From: Planotetraspora silvatica
GTDB taxonomy: Bacteria > Actinomycetota > Actinomycetes > Streptosporangiales > Streptosporangiaceae
DNA: 64,000 bases
Assembly: GCF_016863315.1 (NCBI RefSeq)
Contig: NZ_BOOQ01000045.1
Span: forward strand, 62,001 to 126,000
Reading direction: 5' to 3'
The notes under the pieces are model-generated. The model did not search any database and had not been told where the DNA came from. It saw only the letters and a program-made list of their open reading frames with translations. The translations under genes were made by a program, and so were the position numbers. This document shows positions 6,989 to 15,980 of this stretch, piece by piece (position 1 is the stretch's first letter; every line of letters starts with the position of its first letter).

Positions 6989-9712
6989 GTGCCGAGTAAC
7001 ACCCGGGGTTTCGAGCTGCGCGGCCGGCAGCGCGAGCGGGACACGATCGACCGCCTGCTGCGCGACGTCCACGACGGCCGGAGTCACGTGCTGGTCCTGC
7101 GTGGTGAGCCGGGTGCCGGCAAGACCGCTCTGCTCGATTATCTGATCGGGCGTGCGCCGGCCGGCCGGGTGACCCGCACGGCCGGGGTCGAGCCGGAGTC
7201 CGAGATCGCGTACTCGGCGCTGCAGCAGCTCTGCGCGCCGCTGCTCGGCCGGCTCGAGCGGTTGCCCGAGCCGCAGCGGTCCGCGCTCGCCACCGCCTTC
7301 GGGCTGACCCCCGGCGACCCGCCGGAGGGCCTGCTCGTCGGGCTGGCCGTACTCGGCCTGTTCGCCGAGGCCGCGTCGGAGCAGCCGCTGGTCTGCGTGG
7401 TGGACGACGTGCAGTGGGTCGACCGGATGTCGGAGGTGATCCTCACCTTCGTGGCCCGCCGGCTCGACGCCGAGTCGGTCGCACTGGTCTTCGCCTCGCG
7501 CAGCCCCGGAGACGAGCAGGTGCTCAGCGGCCTGCCGGAACTGCGCGTCGACGGGCTGCCCGACGCGGACGCGCGGGCGCTGCTCGACTCGGTGCTCACC
7601 GGCCCGGTCGATGCGCGCGTACGCGATCGAATCATCGCCGAGACGCGGGGAAACCCGCTGGCCCTGCTCGAACTGCCCCAGGGCCTCACACCGGCGGAGC
7701 TGGCGTTCGGGTTCGGCCCGCAGAGCGCGACACCCCTCGTGAGCCGCGTCGAGGAGGGTTTCCGGCAACGCATCGCGGCGCTGCCCGCGGACACGCGCCG
7801 TCTGCTCGTCACCGCCGCCGTCGAGCCGGTCGGCGACATGACCCTGCTGTGGCGCGCGCTCGAACGGCTGGGCGTCAGTCCGGACGCCGTCGCGCCCGCG
7901 GAGGCCGCCGGACTGGTCGAGTTCGGCACCCGGGTTCGGTTCCGGCACCCGCTGGTGCGTTCGGCCGCGTGGCGGTCGGCCGACGCGGCCGAGTTGCGCG
8001 AGGCGCACCGCGCGCTGGCCGAGGTGACCGACCTGGGCCGGGATCCCGACCGGCGCGCCTGGCACCGGGCGCATGCCGCGGTGGGACCGGACGAGGAGGT
8101 CGCGAGCGAACTGGAACGCTCGGCCGACCGGGCGCTGGCCCGCGGCGGCCGGGCGGCGGCGGCGTCCTTCCTCGAGCGGGCGACCGAGCTGACCGCGGAC
8201 CCGGGACGACGGGCGACGCTGGCTCTGGCCGCCGCTCATGCCCACTTCGCCGCCGGGGCCCCCGCTCAGGTGCCGGGCCTGCTGGCCGCCGCCGAGCTGG
8301 GTCCGCTCGATCCGCTGCAGCGGGCCGGCATGGAGCGCCTGCGGGCCCAGGTCGCCTTCGTGCTCAACCCCGGCAGGACGGCGGGCCCGCCGCTGCTCGC
8401 CGCCGCCCGCAGGCTCGAGACGCTGGACCTCGCCGCGGCTCGGGAGACCTACCTCTCGGCGCTGGGCGCCGCCGTGTACGCCGGTCGGCTCGGCGGAGGC
8501 GACCTGCGCCGGGCCGCGGAGGCCGCCCGAGCCGTCCCCGCCGGTGAGGAGCCGGCCGGTCTCCTGCTGGCCGGTCTCACGGCGTGGAGCCTGGACGGGT
8601 ACGCGCCGGCTGCGCCGCTGTTGCGCCGGGCGCTGGAGGCGCTAACGGCGGACGAGGATCTGGGCCTGTTGTGGCTGGCCGGACCCGTGACGCACGAGGT
8701 GTGGCAGGACGAGAGCTGGCACCGCCTCACCGAGCAGGCGGTCGGCTTCGCCCGCGCCACCGGGGCGCTGTCGCTGCTGCCCACCGCGCTGGTCTTCCGC
8801 GCCGGCGCGCTGCTGTTCGAGGGCAGGTTCGCGGACGCGTCGGATCTGCTCGACGAGGTCGGCGCCCTTGGACGGGCCACCGGCCTGGCCGTGCATCCGT
8901 CCGCCTCGCTCGCCCTGGCCGCCCACCGAGGCCGGGAACTCCCCGCGCTGGAGCTGATCGAGGCCACGGTCAAGGACGCCGACGCCCGCGATGAGGGCCG
9001 GTTGCTGGGCCTGGCCGGCTATGCCAAGGCGGCGCTCTTCAACGGGCTCGGCCGTTATCCGGATGCGCTGGAGGCAGCCCGGCAGGCCGTCGAGTACGAG
9101 GACCTGGCGGTCCTCAACTGGACGCTCGGTGAGCTGATCGAGGCGGCGGTGCGCAGCGGCGACCCGGCGGCCGCGTCGCAGGCGCGCGAGCGGCTCGCGC
9201 AACGGGCCGCGGCCGCCGGGACGGACTGGGCGCGTGGCGTCCGAGCCCTCGCCGACGCGCTGGCCGGTCCGCAGGGGCAGGCCGAGGAGCACTACCGCGA
9301 GGCCATCGAGCGGCTGTCCGCCACGCGGATCCGGCTGCCACTGGCCCGGGCTCGCCTGCTTTACGGCGAGTGGCTGCGCCGGGAGAACCGCCGCGGCGAC
9401 GCCCGGGGCCAGTTGCGCGCGGCCCACGACGCGTTCACCACCATGGGCGCGGAGGGCTTCGCCGAACGGGCCGGCCGGGAGCTGGCCGCAACCGGCGAGA
9501 CCGTCCGCCGGCGGACCCTGGGAGCGCGCGAGGAGCTCACCTCCCAGGAGGCGCAGATCGCCCGCCTGGCCGTGTCCGGCCGGACCAATCCCGAGATCGG
9601 CGCCGTGCTGTTCCTCAGCCCGCGAACGGTCGAGTGGCATCTGCGCAAGGTCTTCATCAAGCTGGGCATCGGATCGCGCCGCGAGCTCGCCGCGGCGCTG
9701 CGTGGCCGGTGA
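6989..9712 (+). CDS. Large ATP-binding LuxR regulator (LAL family)
   Basis: A 907-residue protein with a Walker A motif at 39-46 (GEPGAGKT), Walker B at about 134-140 (LVCVVDD) and a long TPR-like helical middle. A C-terminal LuxR helix-turn-helix lies at about 845-907 (LTSQEAQIARLAVSGRTNPEIG...SPRTVEWHLRKVF). This is the layout of MalT/LAL-type activators. The GTG start at 6989 is preceded by GGGGAGGACGAG. It is divergent from the tannase-family gene across 138 bp, so that esterase is the first candidate target. Ligand unknown. Confidence 0.9.
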   Translation: MPSNTRGFELRGRQRERDTIDRLLRDVHDGRSHVLVLRGEPGAGKTALLDYLIGRAPAGRVTRTAGVEPESEIAYSALQQLCAPLLGRLERLPEPQRSALATAFGLTPGDPPEGLLVGLAVLGLFAEAASEQPLVCVVDDVQWVDRMSEVILTFVARRLDAESVALVFASRSPGDEQVLSGLPELRVDGLPDADARALLDSVLTGPVDARVRDRIIAETRGNPLALLELPQGLTPAELAFGFGPQSATPLVSRVEEGFRQRIAALPADTRRLLVTAAVEPVGDMTLLWRALERLGVSPDAVAPAEAAGLVEFGTRVRFRHPLVRSAAWRSADAAELREAHRALAEVTDLGRDPDRRAWHRAHAAVGPDEEVASELERSADRALARGGRAAAASFLERATELTADPGRRATLALAAAHAHFAAGAPAQVPGLLAAAELGPLDPLQRAGMERLRAQVAFVLNPGRTAGPPLLAAARRLETLDLAAARETYLSALGAAVYAGRLGGGDLRRAAEAARAVPAGEEPAGLLLAGLTAWSLDGYAPAAPLLRRALEALTADEDLGLLWLAGPVTHEVWQDESWHRLTEQAVGFARATGALSLLPTALVFRAGALLFEGRFADASDLLDEVGALGRATGLAVHPSASLALAAHRGRELPALELIEATVKDADARDEGRLLGLAGYAKAALFNGLGRYPDALEAARQAVEYEDLAVLNWTLGELIEAAVRSGDPAAASQARERLAQRAAAAGTDWARGVRALADALAGPQGQAEEHYREAIERLSATRIRLPLARARLLYGEWLRRENRRGDARGQLRAAHDAFTTMGAEGFAERAGRELAATGETVRRRTLGAREELTSQEAQIARLAVSGRTNPEIGAVLFLSPRTVEWHLRKVFIKLGIGSRRELAAALRGR

Positions 9713-9724
9713 ACCCCAGGGGCC

Positions 9725-9747
9725 GCCCCAGGGAGTCTCCCTGGGGC
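9725..9747. terminator. Hairpin terminator after the LAL regulator
   Basis: A perfect 10-bp stem (GCCCCAGGGA / TCCCTGGGGC) closes a 3-nt loop. It starts 13 bp past the regulator stop codon. Confidence 0.8.
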
Positions 9748-9817
9748 AAGGCGCCGCTCGGGCCGCGATCGTGGACACCGGATGCCGACCGGCATCCGGT
9801 ATCGCTGAGGAGCGGAC

Positions 9818-10264
9818 ATGGTGGAGTACAAGCTCGAGGTGATCGTCCTGCCCGTCGCGGACGTCGACCGGGCCAAGGACTTCTACAAGCGGATCGGTTT
9901 CCGGGAGGACGTCGACTATGTGAGCGGCGCCGACTTCCGGGTCGTGCACTTCACCCCGCCGGGCTCCCGATGCTCGATCATCGTCGGCACCGGGATCGGT
10001 ACGGTCCAGCCGGGCTCTGTGCAGAACCTGCACCTCATCGTGGAGGACATCGAAGAGGCGCGGGCCGACCTGGTCGGCCGCGGCGTCGAGGTGAGTGAGA
10101 TCTTCCACGACGAGGGCGGCGTCTTCCACCACGCGGGGACCGAGAAGCGGGTGCCGGGCCTCCAGCCCGACCGGCGCTCCTACGGCTCGTTCGCCTCGTT
10201 CAGCGACCCGGACGGGAACGGCTTCGTCCTGCAGGAGGTCACCGAACGCCTGCCCGGTCGCTGA
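9818..10264 (+). CDS. VOC-superfamily (glyoxalase/bleomycin-resistance-like) protein
   Basis: A 148-residue protein with the paired beta-alpha-beta-beta-beta modules of the vicinal oxygen chelate fold (LEVIVLPVADVDRAKDFYKRIGF at the start; SFSDPDGNGFVLQEV at the end). Metal ligands and substrate cannot be fixed from sequence. Such proteins are usually small-molecule isomerases, dioxygenases or resistance proteins. It is isolated between two hairpin terminators, hence probably monocistronic. Confidence 0.8.
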   Translation: MVEYKLEVIVLPVADVDRAKDFYKRIGFREDVDYVSGADFRVVHFTPPGSRCSIIVGTGIGTVQPGSVQNLHLIVEDIEEARADLVGRGVEVSEIFHDEGGVFHHAGTEKRVPGLQPDRRSYGSFASFSDPDGNGFVLQEVTERLPGR

Positions 10265-10275
10265 GCCGCTCGGGC

Positions 10276-10300
10276 CCGGGGAGGCGCGGAGCCTCCCCGG
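10276..10300. terminator. Bidirectional hairpin terminator
   Basis: A 10-bp stem CCGGGGAGGC / GCCTCCCCGG closes a 5-nt loop. It lies between the convergent VOC and AraC-type genes and could serve both. Confidence 0.8.
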
Positions 10301-10327
10301 CGCATTCCGATCGGGCGCATTCCGATC
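10299..10327. repeat. 15-bp tandem duplication
   Basis: GGCGCATTCCGATC occurs twice at a period of 15 bp (10299 and 10314). The second copy runs into the stop codon of the AraC-type regulator. It looks like a recent slippage duplication. Confidence 0.8.
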
Positions 10328-11261
10328 AGGCGCGCGCCGACCGGTGTTCCTGGGGGCTGACCCCGTGGACGCGCTTGAAGGCGGTGCTGAGCGCGAACGG
10401 GCTGCCGTAGCCGACCTGCCTGGCCACCGCGCCGACCGTGGCGTCGGAGTCACGCAGCAGGTCCGCGGCCAGGGCGATGCGCCGGCTCGTGAGGTAGGTC
10501 ATGGGCGGCTGGCCGACCATCTCGGTGAACCTCCGGGCCAGGGCCGCCCGGGAGACGCCCGTCCTGGCCGCCAGTGACGCGACCGTCCAGGGATGGGCCG
10601 GGTTGTCGTGGAGCAGCCGCAAGGCCGTGCCCACCACCGGATCGCCCTGGGCCTGGTACCAGGCCGGGGCGTTCGCCTCCGGCCGGGAGAACCACGCCCG
10701 CAGGACCGCGACCAGGAGGAGGTCGAGAAGCCGGTCGAGAATGACCTCCTGGCCAGGATCGTCCTTGACGATCTCGTCGCAGAGCAGCGGGATGAGCGAG
10801 GCGCCCGCGGCTCCCGCCGGGAGGGTCAGCGACGCGGGCAGCGCCGACAGCAGCCGCCCGCCGACCTCGCCGCCCACCTGGTAGGTGCCCGTCAGCATCA
10901 TCGCCGCGCCGTCCGGGGCGTTGCCCCAGGTGCGGACGCCCAGGCTCATCGCGTCGCACAGGTCCTCGCCCGCAGGGGACGTGGTGCACCCGCCGGGACG
11001 GATCACGGCCTGCACCGGGGTGGCGGGGTCGTCGGACACGGTGTACGGGTCGGGGCCGCGCATGAGCGCGATCTCTCCCGGGCGGAGCCGTACGGTCTCG
11101 CCTCTGTCGGGGACGACCCAGGCGGTGCCCCGCACCATGGCGACGAGCGTGAGCGGCGCACGGTCCTCGACGCGGAGGGACCAGGGTGGGGCGAGGATCG
11201 AGCGGATCAGGAACGCTCCGCGGGCTCTCGGCCCGTCGAGGAGGCCGGCGAACGCGTCCAT
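10326..11261 (-). CDS. AraC-family regulator with cupin-type N-terminal domain
   Basis: A 311-residue protein. The N-terminal half is a cupin-like AraC ligand-binding domain (LRPGEIALMRGPDPYTVSDD). The C-terminal ~100 residues are a double helix-turn-helix (VASLAARTGVSRAALARRFTEMVGQPPMTYLTSRR ... VGAVARQVGYGSPFALSTAFKRVHGVSPQEHR). The ATG at 11261 was preferred; a GTG 18 bp upstream is possible. It is divergent from the NmrA/DUF1772 pair across about 80 bp, the usual arrangement in which such a regulator controls a neighbouring stress-responsive oxidoreductase. Confidence 0.88.
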   Translation of the reverse strand: MDAFAGLLDGPRARGAFLIRSILAPPWSLRVEDRAPLTLVAMVRGTAWVVPDRGETVRLRPGEIALMRGPDPYTVSDDPATPVQAVIRPGGCTTSPAGEDLCDAMSLGVRTWGNAPDGAAMMLTGTYQVGGEVGGRLLSALPASLTLPAGAAGASLIPLLCDEIVKDDPGQEVILDRLLDLLLVAVLRAWFSRPEANAPAWYQAQGDPVVGTALRLLHDNPAHPWTVASLAARTGVSRAALARRFTEMVGQPPMTYLTSRRIALAADLLRDSDATVGAVARQVGYGSPFALSTAFKRVHGVSPQEHRSARA

Positions 11262-11342
11262 GCGCCAGAGTCTAGACACTCGGACATGCCATCGGGATTC
11301 TCAGCGATGGCCGGGAACGCCCGCACGGACTTCACTGGCCCT

Positions 11343-12176
11343 ATGACAGGAAACGGAGACAAGAGGGCGACGCTGGTCGTCGGAGGCACCGGGAAGACCG
11401 GCCGTCGTGTGGCGGAGAGGTTGCGGGCGAGAGATCTGCCGGTGCTGGTGGGGTCCCGGTCCGGCGCGCCGCCGTTCGACTGGGACGATCCGGGCACGTG
11501 GGCCCCCGCGTTGCGCGGCGCCGATTCTGTGTACGTGACCTACTACCCGGATCTGGCGTTCCCCGGGGCGGCCGCCGCGATCCGCGACTTCTCGCGGCTC
11601 GCCGTGCAGAGCGGTGCGCGGCGGCTGGTCCTGCTGTCCGGCCGCGGCGAGCCCGAGGCGCAGGCCGCCGAACGTGAGCTGAGGGAGTCGGGCGCCGAGT
11701 GGACGATCCTGCGGGCCGCCTTCTTCTTCCAGAACTTCAGCGAGCACTTCCTCCTCGGGCCGGTGCTCGACGGTGAGATCGCGATGCCGGCGGGTGACGT
11801 CGCCGAGCCGTTCGTCGACGCCGAGGACGTCGCCGACGTCGCCGTCGCCGCGCTGACGGACGACCGCCACATCGGCGAGGTCTACGAGCTGACCGGCCCC
11901 CGGTTGCTGACCTTCGCCGACGCGGCCGCCGAGATCGGTGAGGCGGCCGGCCGGGACATCGCCTATGTGCCGGTCTCCCCGGAGGAGTACGCGGCCGCGC
12001 TGGCCGAGCACATGCCCGCGGACGAGGCGAGGCTGCTCACCGACCTGTTCGCCAGTGTGCTGGACGGGCGTAACGCCCATCTGTCCGACGGCGTCCGCCG
12101 GGCGCTGGGCCGGCCGCCCCGCGACTTCGCGGACTTCGCCCCCGACACCGCCGCCACCGGCGTCTGGGAGGCCTGA
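11343..12176 (+). CDS. NmrA-like NAD(P)H-binding protein
   Basis: A 277-residue protein beginning with the dinucleotide-binding motif TLVVGGTGKTGRRVAERL, followed by a Rossmann fold and an NmrA/NAD-dependent epimerase-like C-terminal half. It is an atypical short-chain dehydrogenase that may act as a redox sensor or quinone-type reductase. ATG 11343 places the nucleotide-binding strand near the N-terminus; earlier in-frame ATGs at 11286 and 11307 are possible. Its stop overlaps the start of the DUF1772 gene (TGATG), so the two are co-translated. Confidence 0.85.
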   Translation: MTGNGDKRATLVVGGTGKTGRRVAERLRARDLPVLVGSRSGAPPFDWDDPGTWAPALRGADSVYVTYYPDLAFPGAAAAIRDFSRLAVQSGARRLVLLSGRGEPEAQAAERELRESGAEWTILRAAFFFQNFSEHFLLGPVLDGEIAMPAGDVAEPFVDAEDVADVAVAALTDDRHIGEVYELTGPRLLTFADAAAEIGEAAGRDIAYVPVSPEEYAAALAEHMPADEARLLTDLFASVLDGRNAHLSDGVRRALGRPPRDFADFAPDTAATGVWEA

Positions 12177-12652
12177 TGTCCCCGGTGCTGCGCGACCTGG
12201 CCCTGTTCGCCGCCACGATGGCCACGGGTCTGATGGCCGGCCTCTTCTACGCGTTCACGATCGCGGTCATGCCGGGGCTGGCCGCATCCGACGACCGTAC
12301 CTACGTGGTGGCGATGCGGCGGATCAACATCGCGATCCAGAACGGATGGTTCGGGATCGCCTTCGCGGGGTCGCTGCTGCTGACCCTCGCGGCGGCCCTC
12401 CTGCACCTCGGCGAGCCCGAGTTGCCCTGGCTGGGGGCCGCCTTCGTTTCCTACGGACTGGTCCTCGTCCTCACGTTCTCCGTCAACATCCCGCTCAACG
12501 TCGCGCTCGACAAGGTCGACGAGGCCGGTCGCGCGGCCGAGCACGCGGCGGCGCGCGAGCGGTTCGAAACGAAGTGGGTGCGCTGGAACCTCGCCCGCAC
12601 TCTCCTCAACGTGGCGGCGTTCGGCTTCCTGATCTGGGCGCTCGCGTTGTGA
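12176..12652 (+). CDS. Anthrone-oxygenase-like DUF1772 membrane protein
   Basis: A 158-residue protein with four hydrophobic segments and the DUF1772 features (GLMAGLFYAFTIAVMPGL at the start; NIPLNVALDKV in the third quarter). DUF1772 proteins are common in actinobacteria next to NmrA-type oxidoreductases and AraC or TetR regulators. Some fungal relatives oxygenate anthrones, but the activity here is not known. It is translationally coupled to the upstream gene. Confidence 0.85.
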   Translation: MSPVLRDLALFAATMATGLMAGLFYAFTIAVMPGLAASDDRTYVVAMRRINIAIQNGWFGIAFAGSLLLTLAAALLHLGEPELPWLGAAFVSYGLVLVLTFSVNIPLNVALDKVDEAGRAAEHAAARERFETKWVRWNLARTLLNVAAFGFLIWALAL

Positions 12653-12669
12653 ACGCCCGCGGACGCGGA

Positions 12670-12705
12670 CGTGCCCGCCCCACGCCGCACCGGGGGGCGG
12701 GCACG
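12670..12705. terminator. Bidirectional hairpin terminator
   Basis: A perfect 12-bp stem CGTGCCCGCCCC / GGGGCGGGCACG with a 12-nt loop lies between the converging DUF1772 and chitosanase genes. Confidence 0.85.
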
Positions 12706-12715
12706 ACTCGCGCGC

Positions 12716-13795
12716 TCAGTTGGCGGAGACGAACTGCTGGGAGAGTTGCTGGCCGAGGGTGACGGCCTGCTGGTGGTTCTCGACGGCCGAGACCTTGGTG
12801 CCCGAGCCGGTGAAGACGATGTACGTCACGGGGCCGTCGGTGCCGCCGGTGCTGGGATCGGGGTCGATGCCCAGGTCGGAGGCCGTCTTGTGGGACGCCT
12901 CCCCGATGATCTGGGTGGGTCCCGTGTCGCCGACGACCGCGTACTCGATCTTGCCGTTATAGATGACGGCGACCACCGTGCCGCAGCCGATTCCCTTCGA
13001 CGTGTAGTTCCAGATACCGCTCGAACTCGGCACCACGACGTACGGGAGGGTCGCGGAGTTGAGTGGGGAGTCGCCCGTCGTGTGGCAGGCGGTGTCGGGG
13101 TAGAAGCAGCAGTCGGTGTTCTCGTTGCACTGGGTGGTGCGGACGCCGTCGCAGTCGATGTCCATGTCGGCCTTCCAGAACACCGCGCCGGTCTTCTGGC
13201 ACACCGGCACCGTCGCCGTGCTGACGTCCTCGTCGGTCTTGTACTTGCCGTTGGAGATCTGCGAGCACGACGTCACCTTGGCCAGCAGCTGGTCGGCGGT
13301 GACGGTGCCGCCGCCTCCGCCGGGTGTGGTGGCGTCGATGTAGTCGAAGTTCGGGTTGCCGTCGGCGGTCGTGGCCGTGATCCGCACCTTGTTGGCGCCC
13401 GCGTTGAGGTTCGTGGTGATCGAGACGGTGGCCCAGGTGTCCCAGTTGCCGGTGCTGTTGAACGCGCGATTGGCGGAGACGACGGTGCCGTTGACCGCGA
13501 CGTTCGCGGTGCGGGCCGGGCTCGTCCCGTTGGAGTAGCGGATCGCCAGGGTGGAGCTGCCGGCCGTGGCCGCGTTCACGGTCCACTCGGTGTAGCTGCC
13601 CGAGGCGTTGTCGCCGTTGACGAAGCCGCTGCCGGAGTAGCCGGCGTGGTTCGACTCGACCACGCCCTGGGAGACGACGGCGTTCTCCGCCTCCAGCCGG
13701 TTGGTCGCCGCGTTCGCGGAACCGCCGACGAACAGGCCGACGGCCACGAGACCCAGCGTCACCAGCGCTGATGCGAAGCGGGGGGTCCTTCGCAT
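12716..13795 (-). CDS. Secreted GH75 chitosanase with N-terminal CBM35-type module
   Basis: A 359-residue protein. The signal peptide 1-29 ends in ANA. A carbohydrate-binding module of the CBM35/CBM6 type covers about 31-155 (NRLEAENAV ... FDYIDA), followed by a Gly-rich linker. The fungal-type chitosanase domain GH75 covers about 165-359 (ISNGKYKTDEDVSTATVPVCQ, KADMDIDCDGV). D290 and E299 (VVGDTGPTQIIGEAS) sit at the 9-residue spacing of the catalytic Asp/Glu pair I recall from Aspergillus enzymes. The role is extracellular hydrolysis of chitosan, probably from fungal walls. AGGAGG-like bases precede ATG 13795, and a palindrome 16 bp upstream may be its operator. Confidence 0.93.
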   Translation of the reverse strand: MRRTPRFASALVTLGLVAVGLFVGGSANAATNRLEAENAVVSQGVVESNHAGYSGSGFVNGDNASGSYTEWTVNAATAGSSTLAIRYSNGTSPARTANVAVNGTVVSANRAFNSTGNWDTWATVSITTNLNAGANKVRITATTADGNPNFDYIDATTPGGGGGTVTADQLLAKVTSCSQISNGKYKTDEDVSTATVPVCQKTGAVFWKADMDIDCDGVRTTQCNENTDCCFYPDTACHTTGDSPLNSATLPYVVVPSSSGIWNYTSKGIGCGTVVAVIYNGKIEYAVVGDTGPTQIIGEASHKTASDLGIDPDPSTGGTDGPVTYIVFTGSGTKVSAVENHQQAVTLGQQLSQQFVSAN

Positions 13796-13810
13796 CGCTC
13801 ACCTCCAGAA

Positions 13811-13829
13811 GTTAGGAAGCCTTACTAAC
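13811..13829. promoter_or_regulatory. Near-perfect 19-bp palindrome, candidate operator of the chitosanase gene
   Basis: GTTAG-x-AAG-x-CTT-x-CTAAC, with one mismatched pair and an odd centre. It lies 16 bp upstream of the chitosanase start codon, a position suited to a repressor of a secreted hydrolase gene. The regulator is unknown. Confidence 0.55.
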
Positions 13830-13906
13830 AATTGGCGGCTACGGTAGATCGAGAGTCAGGATCTGGTCAAGTCCCGAGAAAGGATGAAAAAATCCTGCTT
13901 GTCAGG

Positions 13907-15067
13907 TCACTCCGGGCGAGACGCACGTCTGTGGCCGACGGAGCCCCAGAGCGCGACCGCGACGACGACCGCCGTCGCGGCGGCTGCCACCGCGAGCGGC
14001 GGCGCGACGAGCCCGGCGGGAGCCAGGGCGATCAGGGCCGCCAGCCCGGCGAGATGGGACGTGGGGAAGCGCCCCCAGAGCACGCGCTTGAACAGGGCGT
14101 GCCCGGCGAGGAAGAGCGCCGGCCCGCCCAGAACGGTCAGGGTGACCTCGACGCCGGTCTCGCCCGGATGGCTGATGACCAGCTCGTCGCCGACCGCGGA
14201 CACGACGATGCCCGCGACCATGGGCAGGTGGAGGAAGGTGTAGGCGGAGCGGGCCAGCCTGCCGGGATCGTCGGCGGAGGAGATCACGCGGCTGCCCGCC
14301 GTGGCGCTGCGCCCGAAGTAGACCCACCACAGGCCGGCGCTTCCCGCGAACGAGACCGCGAAGGCCGCCGCCGAGGAGGCGGACATGGCCTGGCCGAAGG
14401 TCGATCCGGTGACCAGGATCGACTCCCCGAACGCGATGATCAGGAACAGCTGGCAGCGTTCGGCCATGTGCGCACCGTCGATGGACCAGTCCGTCGTCGC
14501 CGACCTGCCGAGCCCCGGCGTCACGAACCCCACCCAGGGCGCCACCAGGTCCGCGCCGACGGCGGCCGCCCACAGCAGTTCGCGTGCCGGTGCCTCCGCC
14601 AGGCCGCCGGTGATCCAGAAGACGCCGGACAGGAGCGCCCAGGCCAGCACCCGGGCGAGATTGCGGCGCAGGGGTGTGTTCCGGGGCGCGGCGATCACCG
14701 AATGGGCGGTGCGGCCGATCTGGATCGCGACGTACGCGCAGGCGAACAGCAGGCCGTTCCGGCCGAAGGCGTCGGGCAGCGCGGCGGACATGATGAGGCT
14801 GACCAGCATGACGCCGCCGAGCACCAGCCGGACGGAGGAACGTTCAGGGTCGAACCAGTTGGTGTGCCATGCCGTGTAGACCCAGGCCCACCAGACGGCG
14901 AGCAGCAACAGCCCGGTCTGGGCCGCGCCGTGCCACGTCAGATGGGCGAGCAGCAGGTGCGAGAGCTGCGTGATCGCGAAGACGTACACGAGGTCGAAGA
15001 AGAGCTCGGGGAAGGTGACGCGGCCGCCTGTGGTCCGTGAGCGCAGCAGGCCTGTGTCCGTCGTCAC
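13907..15067 (-). CDS. LtrA family (low temperature requirement A) membrane protein
   Basis: A 386-residue polytopic membrane protein. It starts with the family signature VTFPELFFDLVYVFAITQLSHLLL and continues with about ten hydrophobic segments (WWAWVYTAWHTNWFDPE, ERCQLFLIIAFGESILVTG). LtrA was named from Listeria growth at low temperature; its molecular activity is not established. It is probably monocistronic, with 111 bp separating it from the chitosanase gene downstream. Confidence 0.92.
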   Translation of the reverse strand: MTTDTGLLRSRTTGGRVTFPELFFDLVYVFAITQLSHLLLAHLTWHGAAQTGLLLLAVWWAWVYTAWHTNWFDPERSSVRLVLGGVMLVSLIMSAALPDAFGRNGLLFACAYVAIQIGRTAHSVIAAPRNTPLRRNLARVLAWALLSGVFWITGGLAEAPARELLWAAAVGADLVAPWVGFVTPGLGRSATTDWSIDGAHMAERCQLFLIIAFGESILVTGSTFGQAMSASSAAAFAVSFAGSAGLWWVYFGRSATAGSRVISSADDPGRLARSAYTFLHLPMVAGIVVSAVGDELVISHPGETGVEVTLTVLGGPALFLAGHALFKRVLWGRFPTSHLAGLAALIALAPAGLVAPPLAVAAAATAVVVAVALWGSVGHRRASRPE

Positions 15068-15240
15068 GGATCACACGTTAGGGATCTTCCGTATGAAACG
15101 GAAGTAGATGGGGGGTTATCTCCACGTTGATGGTCATATCTCTCGAATGCCGGTATTCGTGCGAACAGGGCGCATTGACAAACGGTCTTGACGGCGCAGA
15201 ACTGGGATAATGCCGAATTTATGGTGAAATGACTTGACTG

Positions 15241-15262
15241 GAATAGGGGGCACCCCCTATTC
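15241..15262. promoter_or_regulatory. Perfect inverted repeat upstream of the methyltransferase gene
   Basis: Arms GAATAGGGGG and CCCCCTATTC are separated only by CA. The loop is too small for an efficient RNA hairpin, so a protein-binding operator is likelier. TTGACT at 15234-15239 and TATTCA at 15258-15263 (18-bp spacing) could be the promoter, with the repeat between them. Confidence 0.6.
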
Positions 15263-15302
15263 AAGAGAAGGCGGAGACGGCTGAGCACCATTGGTGGCAT
15301 AG

Positions 15303-15968
15303 ATGACAATCGAATCTGGTTCGGGTAACGCCCGGCAGGAGTACCGCGCACTGCAAGCCGAGGCGTTTAACCGCATCGGCGTTCGATACGACGACGCATT
15401 TCCCCATAAAGAGGGACAAGTTGCCGCCGGGGAGTGGTTGATCAAGCAGCTCAAGCCCGGCTCACGTGTCCTCGACGTGGGTTGCGGAACCGGAGCCCCC
15501 ACCGCGCGGCAATTCGCCCAGGCCGGGTGTGAGGTGACCGGCATCGACATCTCCCCGGTCATGCTCGAGATCGCCCGGGAGAACGTCCCCGAAGGCACGT
15601 TCCTGGAGCGCGACGTGCTCGAACTGGACGGCTCGCTCGGCACCTTCGACGCGGTGACCGCGTTCTTCGCCCTGCTGATGTTGCCCCGGGCCGATATCAC
15701 CGCCGCCCTCGGCAAGATCCACGCGGCGCTCGCGCCCGGCGGGCTGTTCTCGCTGAGCATGGTGGAGATCGACCTCGACGATGTTCCCTTCCAGTTCCTC
15801 GGGGCGCCGGTGCGGGTGACGGGCTACCTGCGCGACGAGATGCGCGCGGCGGTCGAGGACGCCGGTTTCACCGTCCTGACCGAGAACCACATCTCCTACG
15901 CGCCGGCGACCACCCAGGCCCCACCGGAGATCCAGCTGTTCTTCAACTGCCGGCGCGAGCAGTTCTGA
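15303..15968 (+). CDS. Class I SAM-dependent methyltransferase
   Basis: A 221-residue protein with SAM-binding motif I VLDVGCGTGAPTARQFAQAG, the acidic motif II GCEVTGIDISPVMLE, and a post-motif region APGGLFSLSMVEIDLDD. The N-terminal EYRALQAEAFNRIGVRYDDAF resembles actinobacterial methyltransferases near secondary-metabolite or stress genes. The acceptor is unknown. It is followed 12 bp later by the SpoIIE-type phosphatase gene, so the two may be co-transcribed behind the 15241 palindrome. Confidence 0.85.
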   Translation: MTIESGSGNARQEYRALQAEAFNRIGVRYDDAFPHKEGQVAAGEWLIKQLKPGSRVLDVGCGTGAPTARQFAQAGCEVTGIDISPVMLEIARENVPEGTFLERDVLELDGSLGTFDAVTAFFALLMLPRADITAALGKIHAALAPGGLFSLSMVEIDLDDVPFQFLGAPVRVTGYLRDEMRAAVEDAGFTVLTENHISYAPATTQAPPEIQLFFNCRREQF

Positions 15969-15980
15969 GCGGCAGCACCC

